A stretch of 64,000 nt of DNA from Gammaproteobacteria bacterium. Lineage in GTDB: Bacteria; Pseudomonadota; Gammaproteobacteria; Xanthomonadales; Rhodanobacteraceae. The notes under the pieces are model-generated. The model was given only the letters and a program-made list of their open reading frames with translations, was not told the origin of the DNA and ran no database searches. The DNA is taken from assembly GCA_021324095.1 (NCBI GenBank), contig JAJPJT010000110.1:1-64000 (forward strand), written 5' to 3'. This document shows, piece after piece, positions 40,837 through 49,965 of the stretch. The translations under genes were made by a program, and so were the position numbers. Numbering within the stretch: the first letter of the stretch is position 1; each line of letters opens with the position of its first letter.

Positions 40837-42306
40837 ATGTCCCCGTTCCCGCTGACCCATCCAAGCATCGCGCGCGCGCTGGCCGTGGCGGCGCTTTGTG
40901 TCGCGCTCGGCGCCTGCGTGAGCGTGCAGGTTCCGAAATTGCCGACAGGCGACCTGCCTGCGCACTGGCGCAATGGGTCGCCGCAACTTGGCCAGAAACC
41001 CGACCTGACCGGCTGGTGGAAGCACTTCGGCGATCCCGAATTGGACGCGCTGGTCGACGAGGCATTGCACGACAACCTCGACGTCCAGCAAGCCGTGTGG
41101 AAGTTGCGTGCGGCGCGCGCGCTGGAAGATGCGTCGGCTACCGAATTCAAACCGAAGCTCGGTTTCCAGACGATCGAGCAACCCAATCCGCAGAACACCG
41201 CGAGCTATTTCCAGGCGGGTTTCGACGCGACCTGGGAATTCGGGTTGTTCGGACGCAGCGATGCCACGGGCCACATCGCGCAGGCCGAGAGCGGCGCCGC
41301 CGAAGCGGAATTGCAGGATGCGCGGGTTTCGCTGGTCGCCGAGGTGGTGCGCGAATACCTGCAACTGCGTGCGGCGCAGCGCAGCGAGGCGCTGCTGGCC
41401 CAAGCCGCCCAGGCGGCGCAGAAGAAGGTCGCCTTGCTGCGCATCCAGGAACGCCTGCAACTGGCGTCACGGATCGAGGTGGAACAATCCGTTGCGGCGG
41501 CGGCCAAAGCCGAGGCGCAACTGCCTGACCCGCAGGCTGCGATCGTGCAGCACGCGCAAACGCTGGCATTGCTGCTCGGAAAGAGCGAGCCCGATCCGGC
41601 CTGGCTGGCGCCCAGGCCGTTGCCGAAGCTCGCCGCAGGCAACGTCGATTCCGTTCCGGCCAACCTGCTGCGCACGCGTCCGGAAATCCGCTACGCCGAG
41701 ACGCAAGTCTTGAAAGCGGCGGGGCAACTCGGGATTGCCAAGGCCGACATGTATCCGCACCTCGCACTCGGCAGTTCGCTGACCTTCGCCGCGCTGGTGA
41801 AAGGCCAGACGAGGCTCGGCGACCTCAACAACACGTTCGCGATTGGTCCGCTCATCAACCTCCCGCTGTTCGACTGGGGCGCGCGCCGCGCCGTCCGCAG
41901 CGCACGCGAGGATCAGTTGCAGGCGGCCCTGCTCGGATACCGGCAGGCCGTGCTGAAGGGTGCCGCGGAAGTGGAGAGCGATCTCGCGAACCTGCACGCG
42001 TCCGGGCAGCGGTTGCAAAGCGCCGATGCTGCGGCCGCGGCATCGCAGCAGGGCTGGTCGCTCAGCGAGAAGCTGCAGGGTCTCGGCCAGGCCGATGAAT
42101 TGCAGCTGGCAGATGCGCGCCTCGCGCTCACCGATGCCGAACTCGACCGCGAACAGGCCCGGCTTGCACACGGCCTGGCCTACGTCGCCTTGTACAAGGC
42201 GTTGGGCGGCGCGCCGTTGCCGGCAGCGGACACGGGCTGTTCGGCCCCCTCGAGTCAAGGGGGAGGTTCGGCGCGGAACGCGGCGAACGGAGGTTGTGGA
42301 GAATGA
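40837..42306 (+). CDS. NodT-type outer-membrane efflux factor (TolC superfamily lipoprotein)
   Basis: Outer-membrane channel of a tripartite exporter, 489 residues. Lipoprotein signal with lipobox LGAC (around residue 26). Two repeated TolC halves with long coiled-coil helices (ARALEDASATEF; SGQRLQSADAAAAASQQGWSL) and LLRTRPEIRYAE, the NodT signature. The last ~22 residues (from CSAPSSQGGG) are encoded by a repeat word also found near 62031, so the native end was probably replaced. Stop overlaps the permease start. Confidence 0.88.
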   Translation: MSPFPLTHPSIARALAVAALCVALGACVSVQVPKLPTGDLPAHWRNGSPQLGQKPDLTGWWKHFGDPELDALVDEALHDNLDVQQAVWKLRAARALEDASATEFKPKLGFQTIEQPNPQNTASYFQAGFDATWEFGLFGRSDATGHIAQAESGAAEAELQDARVSLVAEVVREYLQLRAAQRSEALLAQAAQAAQKKVALLRIQERLQLASRIEVEQSVAAAAKAEAQLPDPQAAIVQHAQTLALLLGKSEPDPAWLAPRPLPKLAAGNVDSVPANLLRTRPEIRYAETQVLKAAGQLGIAKADMYPHLALGSSLTFAALVKGQTRLGDLNNTFAIGPLINLPLFDWGARRAVRSAREDQLQAALLGYRQAVLKGAAEVESDLANLHASGQRLQSADAAAAASQQGWSLSEKLQGLGQADELQLADARLALTDAELDREQARLAHGLAYVALYKALGGAPLPAADTGCSAPSSQGGGSARNAANGGCGE

Positions 42307-43430
42307 TCCCCCTCGCGCGCAAGACCCTGATCCACGAATGGCGGCGTTTCCTGCCCGCGATGCTGGCGGTGGCGTTTTCCGGCCTGCTGTTGCTGATGCA
42401 GGCAGCGCTGGTGTTCGGCATTTTCGGCGCCACGGCCGTTTACATCACGGCGTCCGACGCGGGGCTGTGGGTGGGCTATCCCGGCACCCAGAGCATCGAG
42501 CTCGGGCGTCCCATCGGCCCGGCCGCCCGCACCGCGCTGCTGATGGATCCGGGCGTCGCGCGCGTCGAGCCATTCGCGTGGGTGGGCGCCGATTGGCGCG
42601 GCCCTCCTGGGACGGGGGGCTTGTCGGTGTTCGTGTCGGGCATCGACACGCGGCCGGACGGAATGATTTTTTCCGACGTGCTGACGCCGGAGCAACGCGC
42701 CGAATTGAACGAACCGTTTTCCGTCATCGTCGATCGCGCCGACCTGCCCAAGCTGGGCGTGCCGGTGGGCGGGCAGGCGCTGATCAACGGTGATTTGGTG
42801 CGCGTGGTCGGCACTACCCGCGGGATCCGGGCGCTCGGCGGCGTCAACGTGGTGGCGTCGCTCGCGACCGCGCGCCAGTTGAGCATCGACGGCGGGGATG
42901 GTCCGGACGTCGCCTACTACGTCGCGCAACTGAAACCCGGTGCGGATCCGGCCGCTGTCGCCGCGCGCATCAACGCGCACGCGCACGGCTATGCGGCATG
43001 GACGGCATCGAGTTTCGCGCAGCGCGCGGTGTTCTACTGGATGTTCCAGACCGGCGCCGGTCTCGGCGTGATCTTCCTCGCCATCGTGGTGTTCATCGTC
43101 GGCGCGATCATCACCAGCCAGACGCTGATGGGGGCGATCGCGGGTTCGGTGCGCGAGTACGCGACCTTGCATGCGCTCGGCGTGAGCCTGGGCTCGTTGC
43201 GACGCGTGGTACTGGAACAGGCCACATGGATCGGCGTCTGCGGCTTGATCGCGGGCGTGTTGTTGAGCCTCGGACTGATCGGACTCGCCATGCTGGAAGA
43301 CGTGCCGGTGCAATTGAACCTGCCGGCGTGGATCGCGTGCGCGGCGCTGGTGATGGGCATCGCGCTGGTGTCGGGGGTCGCCGCGGTGCGCGCCCTGCGG
43401 AGCGCCGATCCGGCGTTGCTGCTGCGGTGA
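42303..43430 (+). CDS. FtsX-like ABC transporter permease (DevC/MacB type)
   Basis: 375 residues. One N-terminal span (about 18-44), a large periplasmic domain (45-245), then three C-terminal spans (about 250-285, 300-330, 345-368): the four-helix FtsX/MacB layout. GTRG and YATLHALGVSLGSLRRVVLEQ give the coupling region. Overlaps both neighbours (ATGA at each side... GTGA at the 3' end). Exports lipids, peptides or drugs; substrate unknown. Confidence 0.86.
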   Translation: MIPLARKTLIHEWRRFLPAMLAVAFSGLLLLMQAALVFGIFGATAVYITASDAGLWVGYPGTQSIELGRPIGPAARTALLMDPGVARVEPFAWVGADWRGPPGTGGLSVFVSGIDTRPDGMIFSDVLTPEQRAELNEPFSVIVDRADLPKLGVPVGGQALINGDLVRVVGTTRGIRALGGVNVVASLATARQLSIDGGDGPDVAYYVAQLKPGADPAAVAARINAHAHGYAAWTASSFAQRAVFYWMFQTGAGLGVIFLAIVVFIVGAIITSQTLMGAIAGSVREYATLHALGVSLGSLRRVVLEQATWIGVCGLIAGVLLSLGLIGLAMLEDVPVQLNLPAWIACAALVMGIALVSGVAAVRALRSADPALLLR

Positions 43431-44149
43431 GCGCGCTCGAAGCCCGCGATCTGCACATGGGCTACACCAGCGGCAAGCTGCGCACGGAAATCCTGCGCGG
43501 GCTGTCTTTGACCATCGAGGCGGGCCGGCTGACCCTGATCGCGGGACCGTCCGGTTGCGGCAAGAGCACCCTGCTGTCGATCCTGTCCGGTTTGCAGCGG
43601 CCCGATGCGGGCAGCGTGATCGCGCTCGGCGAGGACCTGTTTCGCGGCGATCGCCGCGCACGCGACCGGTTCCGCCTGCAGCACACCGGCTTCGTGTTCC
43701 AGGGCTTCAACCTGTTTCCGGCGCTCACCGCGCTGGAGCAGGTGATGCTGCCGCTGGGCTACATGGGCGTTCCCGATCGCGCCGCCGAGGAGCGCGGACG
43801 CGCGACGCTGGACGAGGTCGGGCTTTCGGACCGCATGCACCTGCTGCCGGCGGAACTTTCCGGCGGCGAAAAGCAGCGCGTCGCAATCGCCCGCGCACTG
43901 GTGAAGCAGCCGGAACTGTTGTTCGCCGACGAACCCACCAGCTCGCTGGATGCCGCCAACGGCCAGATCGTGATCGACACCCTGCGCCGGATCGCGCACG
44001 AACATGCGACCACCGTGCTGTGCGTCAGCCACGATCCGCGCCTGGTCACCCACGCCGACCGCGTGCTGCAAATGGAGGACGGCGCGATACTTGACGACCG
44101 CAGGATCTCGAACGGCGAAGAACTTGCGGCAAAGGAGAACATCCCGTGA
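43427..44149 (+). CDS. ABC transporter ATP-binding protein (LolD/MacB type)
   Basis: 240 residues, GTG start overlapping the permease stop. Walker A GPSGCGKST (near 37-45), Q-loop FVFQGFNLFP, signature LSGGEKQRVAIARAL, Walker B LLFADEPTSSLD, H-loop VSHD. Energises the FtsX-like permease. The stop overlaps the adaptor start, keeping stoichiometric expression likely. Confidence 0.92.
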   Translation: MSALEARDLHMGYTSGKLRTEILRGLSLTIEAGRLTLIAGPSGCGKSTLLSILSGLQRPDAGSVIALGEDLFRGDRRARDRFRLQHTGFVFQGFNLFPALTALEQVMLPLGYMGVPDRAAEERGRATLDEVGLSDRMHLLPAELSGGEKQRVAIARALVKQPELLFADEPTSSLDAANGQIVIDTLRRIAHEHATTVLCVSHDPRLVTHADRVLQMEDGAILDDRRISNGEELAAKENIP

Positions 44150-45057
44150 AACCGAGTCGCTGCGCCACGTTCGCGCTCGCCCTGTTGACGTTGATGCTGG
44201 GCGCCTGTTCCTCCGGCGGCGATCACGCGGCGGCTGCGCCTGCAGACCAGTCGCAATGGCTGGCGGTGGCGCGCGGCAAGGTCGATGTCGAGGGCGGGAT
44301 GGTGCTGGTCGCCGCGCGCGCCGACGGCGTGGTCGAATCCGTCGCCGTGATGCAAGGCGACGCCGTGAAGCAGGGCCAGGTACTCGCCACGCTCGATCCG
44401 CGCGCCGCAAAGATCGCGGTGGCGACGGCCAAGGCGGGCGTCGAACAGGCCCAGGCGCAGCTCGACGAACTCAACATCGCCTTGAAGCAGGCCGGGCAGC
44501 GCGCCCCCCGCATCGCCGCCGCCGCCAAGGCCGGTGCCGCGACCGGCGAAGCCGCCGAGCAGGCCGAGGAAACCGTGGCTTCGCTGAAGGCCAGGCAGGT
44601 GGCTGCCAAGGCCGCGCTCGACGCGGCCCGGCAAAGTCTCGCGGCCGCACAGTTGAATCTCGATTCGACCACGTTGCGCGCGCCGGTCGCGGGGACTGTC
44701 GTCGCGCGGCAGGTCGCGGTCGGCCAGACCGTTTCCGCTTCGTCCGGCCAACCATTGTTCCAGTTGTTGCCCGATCGTCCGCACATCGTGCGCGCGCAAC
44801 TCGACGTGGATGCGGTCGGGGCGATTCGTCCCGGCATGCACGCGCAGGTCGTGCGCGATTCGGGTGCCGGTCCGGTCTATGACGGCACGGTGTTGTGGGT
44901 GGGGCAGGTGCTGCAGCCGGCAGGTCTGACCCAGGATCCGCTGGAGCGCGCGCTCGCCAATGACGTGGATTGCACCCTTGAACTTGCACCCGCGAAGCAG
45001 GGCGAAGCGCCGCTCAGGATCGGGCAGCGGGTGCTGGTGCGGTTTCCGAGGCGGTGA
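44146..45057 (+). CDS. HlyD/DevB-type periplasmic adaptor lipoprotein
   Basis: 303 residues, GTG start overlapping the ATPase stop. Lipobox LGAC (around 23), biotinyl-lipoyl half motifs RADGVVESVAVMQGDAVKQGQVLATLDP and TLRAPVAGTVVARQVAVGQTV around a coiled-coil hairpin (about 85-165). Bridges the permease to the outer-membrane factor. Fourth and last gene of the operon; a family-A repeat follows. Confidence 0.88.
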   Translation: MKPSRCATFALALLTLMLGACSSGGDHAAAAPADQSQWLAVARGKVDVEGGMVLVAARADGVVESVAVMQGDAVKQGQVLATLDPRAAKIAVATAKAGVEQAQAQLDELNIALKQAGQRAPRIAAAAKAGAATGEAAEQAEETVASLKARQVAAKAALDAARQSLAAAQLNLDSTTLRAPVAGTVVARQVAVGQTVSASSGQPLFQLLPDRPHIVRAQLDVDAVGAIRPGMHAQVVRDSGAGPVYDGTVLWVGQVLQPAGLTQDPLERALANDVDCTLELAPAKQGEAPLRIGQRVLVRFPRR

Positions 45058-45120
45058 GGAACGACTTTGCCTGATTGCGGTCAAACCGCTGACCCCCATT
45101 ACGAGGCGTGGTCGCTTACG

Positions 45121-45247
45121 CGAAAATCGAGCCAGGGAGTGGTTTGGCCAGGGACGGCGGCTTTGGCCGTTCTGATGCCCAAGGCGCATGGACTCATGGA
45201 CGACGCGAACGGCCGGTGATTGAGGCGATCAGGGCCGATCGCACGAG
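45121..45247 (+). repeat. Dispersed repeat family A, diverged copy 6
   Basis: Contains GGTTTGGCCAGGGACGGCGG and TTTGGCCGTTCTGATG on the left and GGCGATCAGGGCCGATCGCAC on the right. Length and both ends fit the family, but the palindrome is expanded and diverged. Lies after the adaptor gene and before the HAD gene. Confidence 0.55.
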
Positions 45248-45317
45248 TAAGCGTTCGGAAAGCCTGTAACGCTAGAATTGTCCCACTTTGAAGCATTCCG
45301 CTGTCCAAGGATCTCCC

Positions 45318-46007
45318 GTGACCCGATGGAACATCCTGTGCGACTTTGACGGCACCATCGCCGTCGAGGACGTCACGGACTCCCTGCTCGACCGCTTCGC
45401 GCCGCCCGAATGGCAGGTGCTGGAGCGCCAGTGGCGTGCCGGCAAGATCGGGTCGGCCGAGTGCATGGCGGGGCAGGTGGCGCTGCTGGACGCGTCGCGC
45501 GAAGAGATCGACGAGCATCTTGCGGCGTTGCGCATCGACCCGGCTTTCCCGCAATTCGTGGAAGCGGCGCTCGCGGCGGGTTCCACCCTGCGGGTGGTCA
45601 GCGACGGCCTGGATTACGCGATCCGCGCGATCCTTTCGCGCTGCCAGCTCGATCATTTGCCGGTGTTGGCGAACCGGCTGGTGCAAGCCGGCCCGCGCAA
45701 GTGGCGGCTCGAAACACCGTTCTCCGATCCGCATTGCCGGATCGGCAGCGGTCATTGCAAGTGCGCCAGCGCGGTGCGCGAGCACAACCGGCACCACCGC
45801 GTGCTGCTGATCGGCGATGGGGCGTCGGATTACTGCGCGGCGGGCGAAGCCGATTACGTGTTCGCCAAGCACCGCCTGATCGAGCATTGCCGCCATGCGG
45901 CCATTCCCCACACCTCGATCGTGGGCTTCGCCGACGCGATCAGCCTGCTGCCCGCGCTGCTCACGGGCAAGTTGTTTACACCGCGGCGCGTGCTCGCGTC
46001 GGCATGA
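45318..46007 (+). CDS. HAD-superfamily phosphatase (MtnX/SerB-like)
   Basis: 229 residues. Motif I DFDGTIA (9-15), motif II region VVSDGLDYAI with the Ser, motif III/IV IGDGASDYCAA. Similar in layout to MtnX (2-hydroxy-3-keto-5-methylthiopentenyl-1-phosphate phosphatase), but other methionine-salvage genes are absent here, so the substrate is open. GTG 45318 is preferred, with AAGGAT upstream; ATG 45288 is possible. Confidence 0.8.
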   Translation: MTRWNILCDFDGTIAVEDVTDSLLDRFAPPEWQVLERQWRAGKIGSAECMAGQVALLDASREEIDEHLAALRIDPAFPQFVEAALAAGSTLRVVSDGLDYAIRAILSRCQLDHLPVLANRLVQAGPRKWRLETPFSDPHCRIGSGHCKCASAVREHNRHHRVLLIGDGASDYCAAGEADYVFAKHRLIEHCRHAAIPHTSIVGFADAISLLPALLTGKLFTPRRVLASA

Positions 46008-46012
46008 GCGGC

Positions 46013-46146
46013 TCGGAAAGCTACTGCGCTCGCCAGCTTGCGCGCCGGCGGTGCTCGGAATCCTCATGTACCGACGTGTACACTCCGGTTCCTCCGCTCC
46101 GGCGTCGCGCAACCTGTCTTCGCTCGCTACGCTTTCCAAACCGCTC
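46013..46146 (+). repeat. Dispersed repeat family B, copy 1
   Basis: Starts near CTCGGAAAGCTACTGCGCTC, holds TGCGCGCCGGCGGTGCTCG, ATGTACCGACGTGTACACTC and CTTCGCTCGCTACGCTTTCC, whose ends are complementary. The same ordered words occur at 59495-59625. Between the HAD and aminotransferase genes. Confidence 0.6.
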
Positions 46147-46173
46147 AAATCATATTTCCGGAAAGCAAATCTG

Positions 46174-47565
46174 ATGAACGCATCGATCAAAACGACCACA
46201 GAAGCGGCGCCTTCTGTGGGTGGCGCGCAACTCGCGCCCGGACTCGATACCTCGCGCAGCGCGGAGCTGTTCGAGATTGCCTGCCGGTCGATCCCGGGCG
46301 GCGTCAACAGCACCGCGCGCGCGACGTGGTCGGGCTGGACGCCGTATCCGCTGTTCGTCGAGAGTGGCGAGGGCTCGCGGCTCACCGACGTCGACGGCAA
46401 CGAGTATATCGATTACCTGCTGGGCCTCGGTCCCATGCTGCTCGGGCACCGGCCGATGCGCGTGACGCAGGCGGTGGTCGATTTCATCCAGCAGCGCGGC
46501 ACCGTGTTCGCGCTGCCGACCGCGGACGAAGCGAAGCTCGCCGACAAGATCATCGCCGCGGTGCCGAGCGTCGAACAGGTGCGGCTGTGCAACACCGGCA
46601 CGGAAGCGGTGCTGTACGCCACGCGGCTCGCGCGCGCCTTCACCAAGCGGCCGAAACTGATCCGCTTCGAGGGCATGTACCACGGCTTCTCCGACCAGGT
46701 CTATTGGAGCAAGCACCCCGACATCGCCAAGGCGGGTCCCGACAGTCGTCCCGTTCCGGTGCCGCAGGGACCGGGCCTGCCGCACGGCCTGGACGAGAAC
46801 CTCATCATCCTGCCGTGGAACGACGCAGACGCACTGGAAGATGCGATCACGCGCGAAGGCGAGCGCATCGCCGCGGTGATCACCGAGCCCGTGATGTGCA
46901 ACACCGGCTGTATCCTGCCGAAGCCCGGTTACCTCGAAGCGATGCGCGAACTGACCGCGCGGCGCGGCATCGTGCTGCTGTTCGACGAAGTCATCACCGG
47001 CTTCCGCCTGGGCTTGGGCGGCGCGCAGGCGCGGCTGGGCGTGAAGCCGGATCTGTCGGTATTCGCCAAGGGCCTCGGCGGCGGTTTTCCGGTGGCGGCC
47101 TGCGGCGGACGGGCCGACATCATGGCGCTGGTCGCCAACGGCACGGTGTCGATGGCGGGCACCTACGCCGCCAACGGCATCGCGATCGCGGCGGCCAACG
47201 CGGCGCTGGACGTGCTGGCGACGCCGGGAGTGTTCGCGCAACTCGACGCGATCTCCGACGAATTGCGCCTCGGCCTCGACCGGGTTTTGCGCGACGCGGG
47301 CCTGCCAGCCTGTGTTGTGGGCGTGGGGCCGCTGATGCAGGTGTGGTTTGCACGCGAGGAAATCCACAACTACCGCGATGCCGAGCGCCATGCTGACCAG
47401 GGCATGTTCCGCAGGTGGTGGCAAGGCATGCTTGCGCGCGGCGTGTTGTTCCATCCGGGCGCATACGAAAACCTGTTCGTCTCGACCGCACACACACAGG
47501 ACGACATCGCGCAGACGCTCGAGGCAGCCAAAGACGTTGCGGCGGAGCTCGCGCGCGGCGTCTGA
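46174..47565 (+). CDS. Class III PLP aminotransferase (glutamate-1-semialdehyde aminomutase-like)
   Basis: 463 residues, fold-type I PLP enzyme. Substrate/PLP markers: GGVNSTARA, DVDGNEYIDYLLGLGPMLLGH, NTGTEAVLYATRLARA, AVITEPVMCNTGCI, LFDEVITGFRLGLGGAQ and the PLP Lys in FAKGLGGGFP. More like GSAM-type decoy aminotransferases than HemL proper (the N-terminal extension and MCNTG differ). The role, perhaps amino-acid or secondary metabolism, is not fixed by the neighbours. Confidence 0.8.
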   Translation: MNASIKTTTEAAPSVGGAQLAPGLDTSRSAELFEIACRSIPGGVNSTARATWSGWTPYPLFVESGEGSRLTDVDGNEYIDYLLGLGPMLLGHRPMRVTQAVVDFIQQRGTVFALPTADEAKLADKIIAAVPSVEQVRLCNTGTEAVLYATRLARAFTKRPKLIRFEGMYHGFSDQVYWSKHPDIAKAGPDSRPVPVPQGPGLPHGLDENLIILPWNDADALEDAITREGERIAAVITEPVMCNTGCILPKPGYLEAMRELTARRGIVLLFDEVITGFRLGLGGAQARLGVKPDLSVFAKGLGGGFPVAACGGRADIMALVANGTVSMAGTYAANGIAIAAANAALDVLATPGVFAQLDAISDELRLGLDRVLRDAGLPACVVGVGPLMQVWFAREEIHNYRDAERHADQGMFRRWWQGMLARGVLFHPGAYENLFVSTAHTQDDIAQTLEAAKDVAAELARGV

Positions 47566-48260
47566 GCATTCTTGTTTGCGTGATAACGGGTGCCGTCATC
47601 CAGTGCCATGGAAGGCAAAGACACTGGATAAACTCGCGCCATCCATGGCGCTCGCCCTTCGGGTCGCCGCAGCCTGCCCCGGCGTAGGCCGGGGGCGTTC
47701 GCGTTTGCAATCCTGCAAACGCAGTCGGCCTTCGCCGGAATGACGAAATTGAAGACGCTATGCGGTGTGCTTCACGTCCGGATCGCGAATGGCGTTGGCT
47801 TGTCCGGGTGAGGCGCCGGATCGAAGGCGGTCGCTGGTGCGACGGCGGCTTTTGTCCGGCCGGGGCGTCGCTGCGCGGCATCGCGCGTCGCGACACGTCG
47901 CAATGCACGATCCTGTCCGCGCGCGCTCGCGGCCGTGAGATGGAACGCCCGGAACCCCGCAGTCAGTGCGATACGCATGACCATCGCTTGCCCCCGCTGG
48001 CCGGATCGATGACCCGTTGATCTCGAAAACGCCCGCCCGCAACGACGGTTGACACTCCCAGTGCCGATTGTCTGGGGAACGCGCGCCGTGAATGTGTCCG
48101 GCATCGCATCTGCGTCACGTCGACCGCGCACGACGGCATCAGGGTTTTCGGGCTGGCCGGAAGCGCGGGCCGTGCGTCAGCTCGAGACGGCTGGACGTCC
48201 AAACGCTTGCGTACGGGGTCGCCGCGCCCTCAAGCTGCGTGCTCCCCAAGGAGAACCGGC
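47566..48260. other. Repeat-rich gap between the aminotransferase gene and pheA
   Basis: About 695 bp with no convincing gene. 47590-47755 holds pieces of the CCTTCGCCGGAATGACG dispersed family and a TGCAATCCTGCAAACGCA hairpin. A 10-bp palindrome TGGACGTCCA at 48192-48201 repeats a motif found upstream of the peroxiredoxin/cysteine synthase operon. TTGACA at 48050 could belong to a pheA promoter but no good -10 follows. Confidence 0.5.
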
Positions 48261-49427
48261 ATGGCAGGCAAACCCCGGCCCGCGCGCAAGATCGCGTCGG
48301 CTTCGCGGCCAAAGCGCACGAAAATCGCGGACGCGCACGAGACATCGCCCAAGCCCGACTTGGCTGCTGTGCGCGCCGAGATCGACGGCATCGACCGTCA
48401 GATCCAGGCGCTGATCGCGCGCCGCGCGCACTGGGCGCACGAAGTCGGCCGGGCCAAGGGCAAGCTCGCGGCCGCAGTGGATTACTACCGTCCGGAACGT
48501 GAGGCGCAGGTGTTGCGGCGCGTGGTCGACCGCAACGCCGGGCCGCTGGCGGACGACGTACTGGTGCGGCTGTTCCGGGAAATCATGTCGGCCTGCCTCG
48601 CCCAGCAGGAACCGCTGAAGGTCGGTTATCTGGGTCCCGAAGGCACTTTTTCGGAACAGGCGGTGTTCAAGCACTTCGGCCACTCGGCGAAGGGATTTCC
48701 GCTGGCCAGCATCGCCGAAGTGTTCGACGAGGTCGCCGAGGGCCGCGCCGACTTCGGCGTGGTGCCGGTCGAAAATTCCGGGCAAGGCACGATCCAGTCC
48801 ACGCTGGACCTGTTTCTGGGTTCACCTCTGAAGATCTGCGGCGAAGTCGAGCTGCACGTGCACCAATATCTGCTTTCGCGGGGCGGCCACGCCGAAGACA
48901 TCGAACGGGTGTACTCGCACGGCCAGTCGCTGGCGCAGTGCCGCGGCTGGCTGCGCCAGAACCTGCCGCGGGTCGATTTGGAAGCCGTGTCCAGCAATGC
49001 GGAAGCCGCGCGGCGCGCGCGCAAGGCCGACGATGCGGCGGCGATCGCCGGCGAGAGCGCGGCGCACGTGTATGGCTTGAAGATCGTCGCCGGCCCGATC
49101 GAAGATCGGCCGGACAACACCACCCGGTTCCTCGTGATCGGGCGCGCGCTGTTTCCGCCGTCAGGCAACGACCGTACCTCGCTGCTGGTCTTCGTGCGCG
49201 ACCAGCCCGGCGCGTTGTACCACGTGCTGGAGCCACTGGCGCGGCACGGGATCAGCATGAACCGCATCGAGTCGCGCCCTGCGCATACGGGCTTGTGGCA
49301 GTACGCGTTCTTCATCGACATCGGCGGCCACGTGGACGAGTCGCCGCTGCGCGACGCTCTGGCGGAATTGGGCGACTTCGCTTCGCAGGTGACGATACTG
49401 GGCTCGTATCCCGTCGCCATCGCGTGA
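48261..49427 (+). CDS. pheA: Bifunctional chorismate mutase/prephenate dehydratase
   Basis: Converts chorismate to prephenate and then phenylpyruvate for phenylalanine synthesis. 388 residues. Basic N-terminal extension (about 1-32), AroQ chorismate mutase helices (33-118: VRAEIDGIDRQIQALI, GRAKGKLA), prephenate dehydratase (about 120-295: VGYLGPEGTFSEQA, VVPVENSGQGTI, DNTTRFLVIG) and a C-terminal ACT domain (GALYHVLEPLARHGISMNRIESRP) for Phe feedback. AAGGAG precedes ATG 48261. Confidence 0.95.
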   Translation: MAGKPRPARKIASASRPKRTKIADAHETSPKPDLAAVRAEIDGIDRQIQALIARRAHWAHEVGRAKGKLAAAVDYYRPEREAQVLRRVVDRNAGPLADDVLVRLFREIMSACLAQQEPLKVGYLGPEGTFSEQAVFKHFGHSAKGFPLASIAEVFDEVAEGRADFGVVPVENSGQGTIQSTLDLFLGSPLKICGEVELHVHQYLLSRGGHAEDIERVYSHGQSLAQCRGWLRQNLPRVDLEAVSSNAEAARRARKADDAAAIAGESAAHVYGLKIVAGPIEDRPDNTTRFLVIGRALFPPSGNDRTSLLVFVRDQPGALYHVLEPLARHGISMNRIESRPAHTGLWQYAFFIDIGGHVDESPLRDALAELGDFASQVTILGSYPVAIA

Positions 49428-49482
49428 AACCCGGCGCGCCTCCGCAGGGTCTCAGCATCATCATCGCGAACGAGGACGTGCC

Positions 49483-49965
49483 ATGCGCCGGATTTTTCCG
49501 ATTCTGGGTTTACTGGCTTCGATGTCGGCGTGCCCGGCGCTGGCGCGCGCCAGCTCATACGCCGACACGCTGTCGCAGTGCCTGATCCATGCGACGACAC
49601 CTGCCGACCAGAAGGTCGTGCTGCGCTGGGCGTTCGCAACCATGGCGCTGGATCCTGACGTGGCCTCCATGGCCAGGGTGACGACGGAGCAGCGCGCTTT
49701 GATCAATCAGCAAGCGGGTTCATTGCTGACCAGCCTCCTGGTGCAGTCGTGCAGCCGGCCGGTCCAGCAGGCATTGATGTTCGAGGGAACCCAGGGCGTT
49801 GAAACCGCTTTTGAAGCCTGGGGGCGGTGGGCGATCGCCGGCCTCGTCTCGGAGCCGCACGTAGCGCGGGGCATGGGCGCGCTGCTGCAGTACATCGATA
49901 TCGGCAAGCTGATGTCACTGATGCCGCTGCAGGGACTTCCTCCTGCCAGTGGCGGTGCGCACTGA
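49483..49965 (+). CDS. Hypothetical secreted protein
   Basis: 160 residues with a signal peptide of about 21 residues (ILGLLASMSACPALARA). Mature part helical, with two Cys (QCLIHATTPADQ and VQSCSRPVQQAL) that may pair. Not recognised. The 3' end overlaps the convergent cysB-like gene by 51 bp. Confidence 0.65.
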   Translation: MRRIFPILGLLASMSACPALARASSYADTLSQCLIHATTPADQKVVLRWAFATMALDPDVASMARVTTEQRALINQQAGSLLTSLLVQSCSRPVQQALMFEGTQGVETAFEAWGRWAIAGLVSEPHVARGMGALLQYIDIGKLMSLMPLQGLPPASGGAH

